DNA from: Gammaproteobacteria bacterium | GTDB taxonomy: Bacteria > Pseudomonadota > Gammaproteobacteria > Steroidobacterales > GCA-2729495 | NCBI GenBank assembly: GCA_023383735.1 | Contig: JAHDYN010000041.1 | Span: forward strand, 1-9,776 | Length of the DNA stretch: 9,776 nucleotides | Direction: 5' to 3' | In this document: positions 7,332-9,776 of the stretch, one piece after another | Position numbering within the stretch: the stretch's first letter is position 1 | How the letters are laid out: every line of letters starts with the position of its first letter | The notes under the pieces: generated by a model | Told to the model about the DNA's origin: nothing | The model's input: the letters and a program-made list of their open reading frames with translations, nothing else | Database searches by the model: none | Made by a program: the position numbers and the translations under genes

Positions 7332-7342
7332 AAACACAGGCC

Positions 7343-8074
7343 ATGAATGATTCAAGTGCTCGCGCCCCGATCGCCCCACGCAGTCTTTTCCTGCCTTGCG
7401 CGCTGTTGCTGTGCCTGCAGGCGCATGCCGCCACAGGTCGCTGGCAGCCGCACGCGGAAATCCGCAATGCGGCCGCGGAGGCCGTGCGCAGCGCCGCTGC
7501 GGATACCGCCGGAGCCATTGAAGTGCTTGCCGATTCGCCGGATCCGCGCCTGCAGTTGCCGCGTTGTGAAGAGCCGCTGAAGGCAATGCTGCCCGCAGGT
7601 GCCCGCCTTTCGGGACGCCTGACAGTGGAGGTGCGCTGCACCGGCAACCGGCCCTGGCGTCTCTATCTGCCGGTGCAGATCGAATCGTCCCGGCCCGTGG
7701 TGGTGGCCGCCAGAAGCTTGACGCGTGACACGATATTGGCGCCGGGTGACGTTCGCGTGGCGAAGCTCGGCCCCGGCGTTTCCGGTTATGGAACGCTTGG
7801 CGACCCGGCACAGGTGCTCGGCCAGCGATTGCGGCGGTCGCTGGAGGCCGGCGCGCCGGTCACCGCGGCCTTGCTTGATGCACCACTGCTGGTGAGGCGC
7901 GGACAGCAGGTCACGCTGGAGGCCATGGCCGGCAACTTTGCGGTGCGGGTAGCGGGTGTGGCACAGGCGGATGGCGCGCTCGGACAGCTGATCGAGGTCC
8001 GGAACGGTTCGTCCGGCAAGATCGTGCAGGCGGTGGTCCGGTCGGAGCGCACGGCCGAGGTGCTGTTGCGCTGA
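7343..8074 (+). CDS. flgA: FlgA, P-ring assembly chaperone
   Basis: FlgA is a periplasmic chaperone that helps FlgI assemble the P ring. The 243-residue product has a Sec signal peptide: Arg at 7 and 13, hydrophobic core LFLPCALLLCL at 15-25, and likely cleavage after Ala29 (LQAHA|A). The mature protein has Cys75 and Cys99, placed to form one disulfide. The C-terminal SAF-like and beta-clip region, about 118-243, has the family pattern LTRDTILAPGDV at 126-137, LLVRRGQQVTLEA at 182-194 and IEVRNGSSGKIVQAVV at 217-232. The ATG at 7343 is preferred because it gives a complete signal peptide. It has no good ribosome binding site (only AGG two bases away) and lies 12 bases after the -12 GC of its sigma-54 promoter. 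An in-frame ATG at 7301 would overlap that promoter. flgM follows after 85 bases. Confidence 0.95.
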   Translation: MNDSSARAPIAPRSLFLPCALLLCLQAHAATGRWQPHAEIRNAAAEAVRSAAADTAGAIEVLADSPDPRLQLPRCEEPLKAMLPAGARLSGRLTVEVRCTGNRPWRLYLPVQIESSRPVVVAARSLTRDTILAPGDVRVAKLGPGVSGYGTLGDPAQVLGQRLRRSLEAGAPVTAALLDAPLLVRRGQQVTLEAMAGNFAVRVAGVAQADGALGQLIEVRNGSSGKIVQAVVRSERTAEVLLR

Positions 8075-8094
8075 ACAATTCCCGTCAGGGACCC

Positions 8095-8122
8095 TAAAGT
8101 TTCCCGGCACCCATGCCGATAA
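8095..8122 (+). promoter_or_regulatory. Sigma-28 (FliA) promoter of flgM-flgN
   Basis: TAAAGTTT at 8095-8102 and GCCGATAA at 8115-8122 both match the FliA -35 and -10 consensus exactly. The spacer is 12 bases, one more than the usual 11. The predicted start lies around 8129-8132, leaving a leader of about 30 bases to flgM. This gives the late-class autoregulation known for flgM: FliA drives synthesis of its own inhibitor. No terminator is seen between flgA and this site, so the flgA transcript may also read through. Confidence 0.88.
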
Positions 8123-8145
8123 GGGCTGCAGGGCTGAATTTGCTC

Positions 8146-8150
8146 AGGAG
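8146..8150 (+). promoter_or_regulatory. flgM ribosome binding site
   Basis: AGGAG ends nine bases before the flgM ATG at 8160. A second purine run (TAAGG, 8152-8156) is only three bases from the ATG and is less likely to be used. Confidence 0.7.
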
Positions 8151-8159
8151 TTAAGGCTG

Positions 8160-8468
8160 ATGGCGGACAAGATCAACGGATACGGCCGAGGCGGAGCTGA
8201 CATAACGTCGACCCGGCTCCGTGCTGTCGAGCGTGGCGAGACAGCCCGGCAGAGCCGCACATCGGAGTCTGCATCCGGTGGCGACGATGTAAAGCTGACC
8301 CATACGGCAACCAGCCTCAAGCAGATCGAGACGCGGCTCGCCGGCATGCCCGACGTGGATCGCGCCCGGGTCGATGCCATCCGTCAGCGCGTCGAGTCGG
8401 GTGACTACAGGATGGATGCCAATCGCATTGCCGAACGGCTGATGCGCTTTGAACGCGAACTCAACTGA
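8160..8468 (+). CDS. flgM: FlgM, anti-sigma-28 factor
   Basis: FlgM binds the flagellar sigma factor FliA in the cytoplasm and blocks late genes until the hook-basal body is finished, when FlgM is exported. The 102-residue product has a polar, probably disordered N-terminal half (Gly, Ser, Arg and Glu rich, about 1-42). The C-terminal sigma-binding half, about 43-100, includes VKLTHTATSLKQIETRLAG at 44-62 and VDAIRQRVESGDYRMDANRI at 71-90, a clear family signature (the IR..I..G.Y.vd...iA pattern). It has its own sigma-28 promoter and overlaps flgN by one base (TGATG), indicating translational coupling. Confidence 0.96.
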   Translation: MADKINGYGRGGADITSTRLRAVERGETARQSRTSESASGGDDVKLTHTATSLKQIETRLAGMPDVDRARVDAIRQRVESGDYRMDANRIAERLMRFERELN

Positions 8469-8923
8469 TGACCATGACCAGCCAGACAAACGTGAGGGCG
8501 CAACTCGAGGAAACCGTTGCCGGGGAGTTGGCCGCTGTCCGCAGTGTGCTCGACACGCTCGCTCGGGAAAGCGCTGCACTGCTTGCCCGCGATGCCGGGC
8601 TGCTGGCCGCTGTCAGCAATGCCAAGGCCGATGCGGTGGCGCGGGCCGCCGAACTCGGGCAGCAACGGCAGGCTCTGCTGCAAAGGAATCCCGGCCTGGA
8701 CCAGTCTGGCGTGACTTCGGCGCTTGAACAGCTGCGCGCACTGGCCGTCGAGTGTCGCCAGCAGAATGAGGCCAACGGCCTGATGATTCGCGGCCAGCGC
8801 CAGCGGATTGAAGGTGCGCTGAACATACTGCGCGGTGGCCAACCGGGCGGGGAGATCTACGGCAGGGACGGGGCAGCAACCCGGCTCCGGCAATTGCCCC
8901 GGGGGGCTCTCGCTACCTGGTGA
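8468..8923 (+). CDS. flgN: FlgN, type III export chaperone for hook-filament junction proteins
   Basis: FlgN is a small cytoplasmic chaperone for FlgK and FlgL, the hook-filament junction proteins. The 151-residue product is nearly all helical and rich in Ala, Gln, Leu and Arg, with a long coiled-coil-like region at about 10-120. The C-terminal signature is ALNILRGGQPGGEIYGRDG at 117-135, close to the A..LL.G.....YG.dG ending known in FlgN. The ATG at 8468 overlaps the flgM stop; a second ATG at 8474 is an alternative. Family identity rests on helical character, length, C-terminal motif and place directly after flgM. The stop codon directly abuts the stop of the convergent HDOD gene. Confidence 0.92.
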   Translation: MTMTSQTNVRAQLEETVAGELAAVRSVLDTLARESAALLARDAGLLAAVSNAKADAVARAAELGQQRQALLQRNPGLDQSGVTSALEQLRALAVECRQQNEANGLMIRGQRQRIEGALNILRGGQPGGEIYGRDGAATRLRQLPRGALATW

Positions 8924-9769
8924 CTACTGGCCGATCACGCGCCGCACCGCTTCGATCTCTTCGCGCGCCGACTGCATCATCTCCAGGAACGGCTGCGTTC
9001 CGAACTTCACATTGGCGAGTATTGCCTGCGCACTGGCCTGGTCAGGGCCGTTATCCTGCATCTGCTGGTGGAGCTTTGCGGCGGCAAGCAGGCGCGCCAG
9101 CAGAGACAGTTCACCCGGATCTTCCCGGCTCAGGGCGTCCTGATGCTCCACCGCATCAGTCAGATGCTCCGGTACGCGCCAGTTTTCCAGGATTGCCCGG
9201 GCAATCGTCGGCGTCCAGTCAGCGATCGTTGCGGCCCATTCGCCGGTCTCGCCGATCGCGATGCCCTCGCGATGTGCGCGGGTCAGCACGTACAGCGTGC
9301 CGAGCTGGTGAAACAGGCCGGCGGCAAGCGCCTCATCCGGGCGCATGCCGGGGATATGGCGCGCGCCGACATAGCAGATGGCAGCGACACCGGTGCTTTC
9401 CAGCCAGATCCTCTGCAGGTGCGGTTTCAGCGGCAGCAGCCAGGCCTGCTGTTCAACCTGGCGCATGGCAAAGGAGGTGGCAGTGCCGCGCACCAGGCTG
9501 AAGCCAAGCACCATGACGGCAGCCTTCAGATCGCTGATGTTGCGGTCGCCAGGCTTGAACGCCGCTGAATTTGCCAGTTGCAACAGCCTGGCGCTGAGTG
9601 CGGCGTCAGAGCTCACCAGCCGGACGATGTCGCGCGCAGAGCTTTTTTCATTGGCCAGGGTCTGCTGCAGGCGGACCACCACGTCCGGGAAACCGGGCAG
9701 CTCCAGATCTTCATACATGTCGTTGACCAGCTTCTGCAGAAAGCGAAACAGCTCGGCATTGGAGGTCAT
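8924..9769 (-). CDS. HDOD-domain signalling protein (5' end near or beyond window edge)
   Basis: This is an HDOD-domain protein, a family related to HD phosphohydrolases that appears in bacterial signalling and often lacks catalytic residues. From ATG 9767-9769 it has 281 residues. The entry segment LPGFPDVVVRLQQTL at 24-38 is followed by the family hallmark VSSDAALSARLLQLANSAAF at 52-71, then ISDLKAAVMVLGF at 78-90 and LAAGLFHQLGTLYVL at 148-162. The last position corresponds to the HD pair in active relatives; here it is His154-Gln155, so metal-dependent hydrolysis is unlikely. No receiver, GGDEF or EAL domain is visible. The start is uncertain: a TTG lies one codon upstream, the frame is open to the window end and too few bases remain to judge a ribosome binding site, so an N-terminal extension is possible. 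A flagellar or motility role is only suggested by position. Confidence 0.88.
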   Translation of the reverse strand: MTSNAELFRFLQKLVNDMYEDLELPGFPDVVVRLQQTLANEKSSARDIVRLVSSDAALSARLLQLANSAAFKPGDRNISDLKAAVMVLGFSLVRGTATSFAMRQVEQQAWLLPLKPHLQRIWLESTGVAAICYVGARHIPGMRPDEALAAGLFHQLGTLYVLTRAHREGIAIGETGEWAATIADWTPTIARAILENWRVPEHLTDAVEHQDALSREDPGELSLLARLLAAAKLHQQMQDNGPDQASAQAILANVKFGTQPFLEMMQSAREEIEAVRRVIGQ

Positions 9770-9776
9770 CAAGGCT

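Noticed and set aside
7301..7342. Upstream in-frame ATG for flgA at 7301
   Set aside because: It overlaps the sigma-54 element at 7316-7331 and would add 14 residues in front of a complete signal peptide; no ribosome binding site is properly spaced.
7157..7342. Classical FleQ-like binding site
   Set aside because: I searched the divergent region for the AT-rich GTCA...TGAC type pattern and saw no convincing match.
8870..8900. Inverted repeat GGGGCA/TGCCCC near the end of flgN, possible terminator
   Set aside because: The arms are only 6 bp with a 19-base loop and no T run; it lies inside coding sequence. The inner palindrome GGCAATTGCC is likely chance.
1..9776. Mobile elements, tRNA or rRNA genes, CRISPR arrays, toxin-antitoxin or defence genes
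   Set aside because: Every stretch over 200 bases is occupied by conserved flagellar genes or the HDOD gene, and no such signatures were seen.

Overview
This window is a flagellar basal-body gene locus from a GC-rich Gram-negative bacterium. Three things point to Proteobacteria, most likely Gammaproteobacteria: L- and P-ring genes (flgH, flgI), a FlgJ that joins a rod cap to a peptidoglycan hydrolase, and sigma-54 and sigma-28 promoters arranged as in polar-flagellated gammaproteobacteria. I cannot name the genus from sequence alone.

Layout. Positions 1-7156 hold a tightly packed minus-strand operon read from right to left: flgB, flgC, flgD, flgE, flgF, flgG, flgH, flgI and flgJ. FlgJ runs off the left edge with 316 residues visible. 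Gaps inside the operon are 1 to 48 bases, and I saw no terminator or convincing internal promoter. Positions 7343-8923 hold the divergent plus-strand group flgA, flgM, flgN. Positions 8924-9769 hold a minus-strand gene for an HDOD-domain protein. It abuts flgN tail to tail with no base between the two stop codons, and it may begin beyond the right edge.

How it works together. FlgB, FlgC, FlgF and FlgG build the rod and FlgE builds the hook. FlgD caps the growing hook. FlgJ caps the rod and cuts the cell wall. FlgI, with its chaperone FlgA, forms the P ring and FlgH the L ring. FlgM holds back the late flagellar sigma factor FliA until hook completion, and FlgN is the chaperone for the hook-filament junction proteins.

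Regulation is the most interesting part. The 186-base region between flgB and flgA carries two outward-facing sigma-54 (-24/-12) elements. The flgB one is a full consensus match and the flgA one is one base off. Exactly midway between them lies a cluster of GCGGCA(A) repeats spaced in multiples of 11 bases, a good candidate for one shared enhancer serving both promoters. The flgA promoter sits so close to the flgA ATG that its mRNA would be nearly leaderless. A sigma-28 promoter lies between flgA and flgM. I found no mobile element, CRISPR array, RNA gene or clearly novel system; the genes themselves are conventional.
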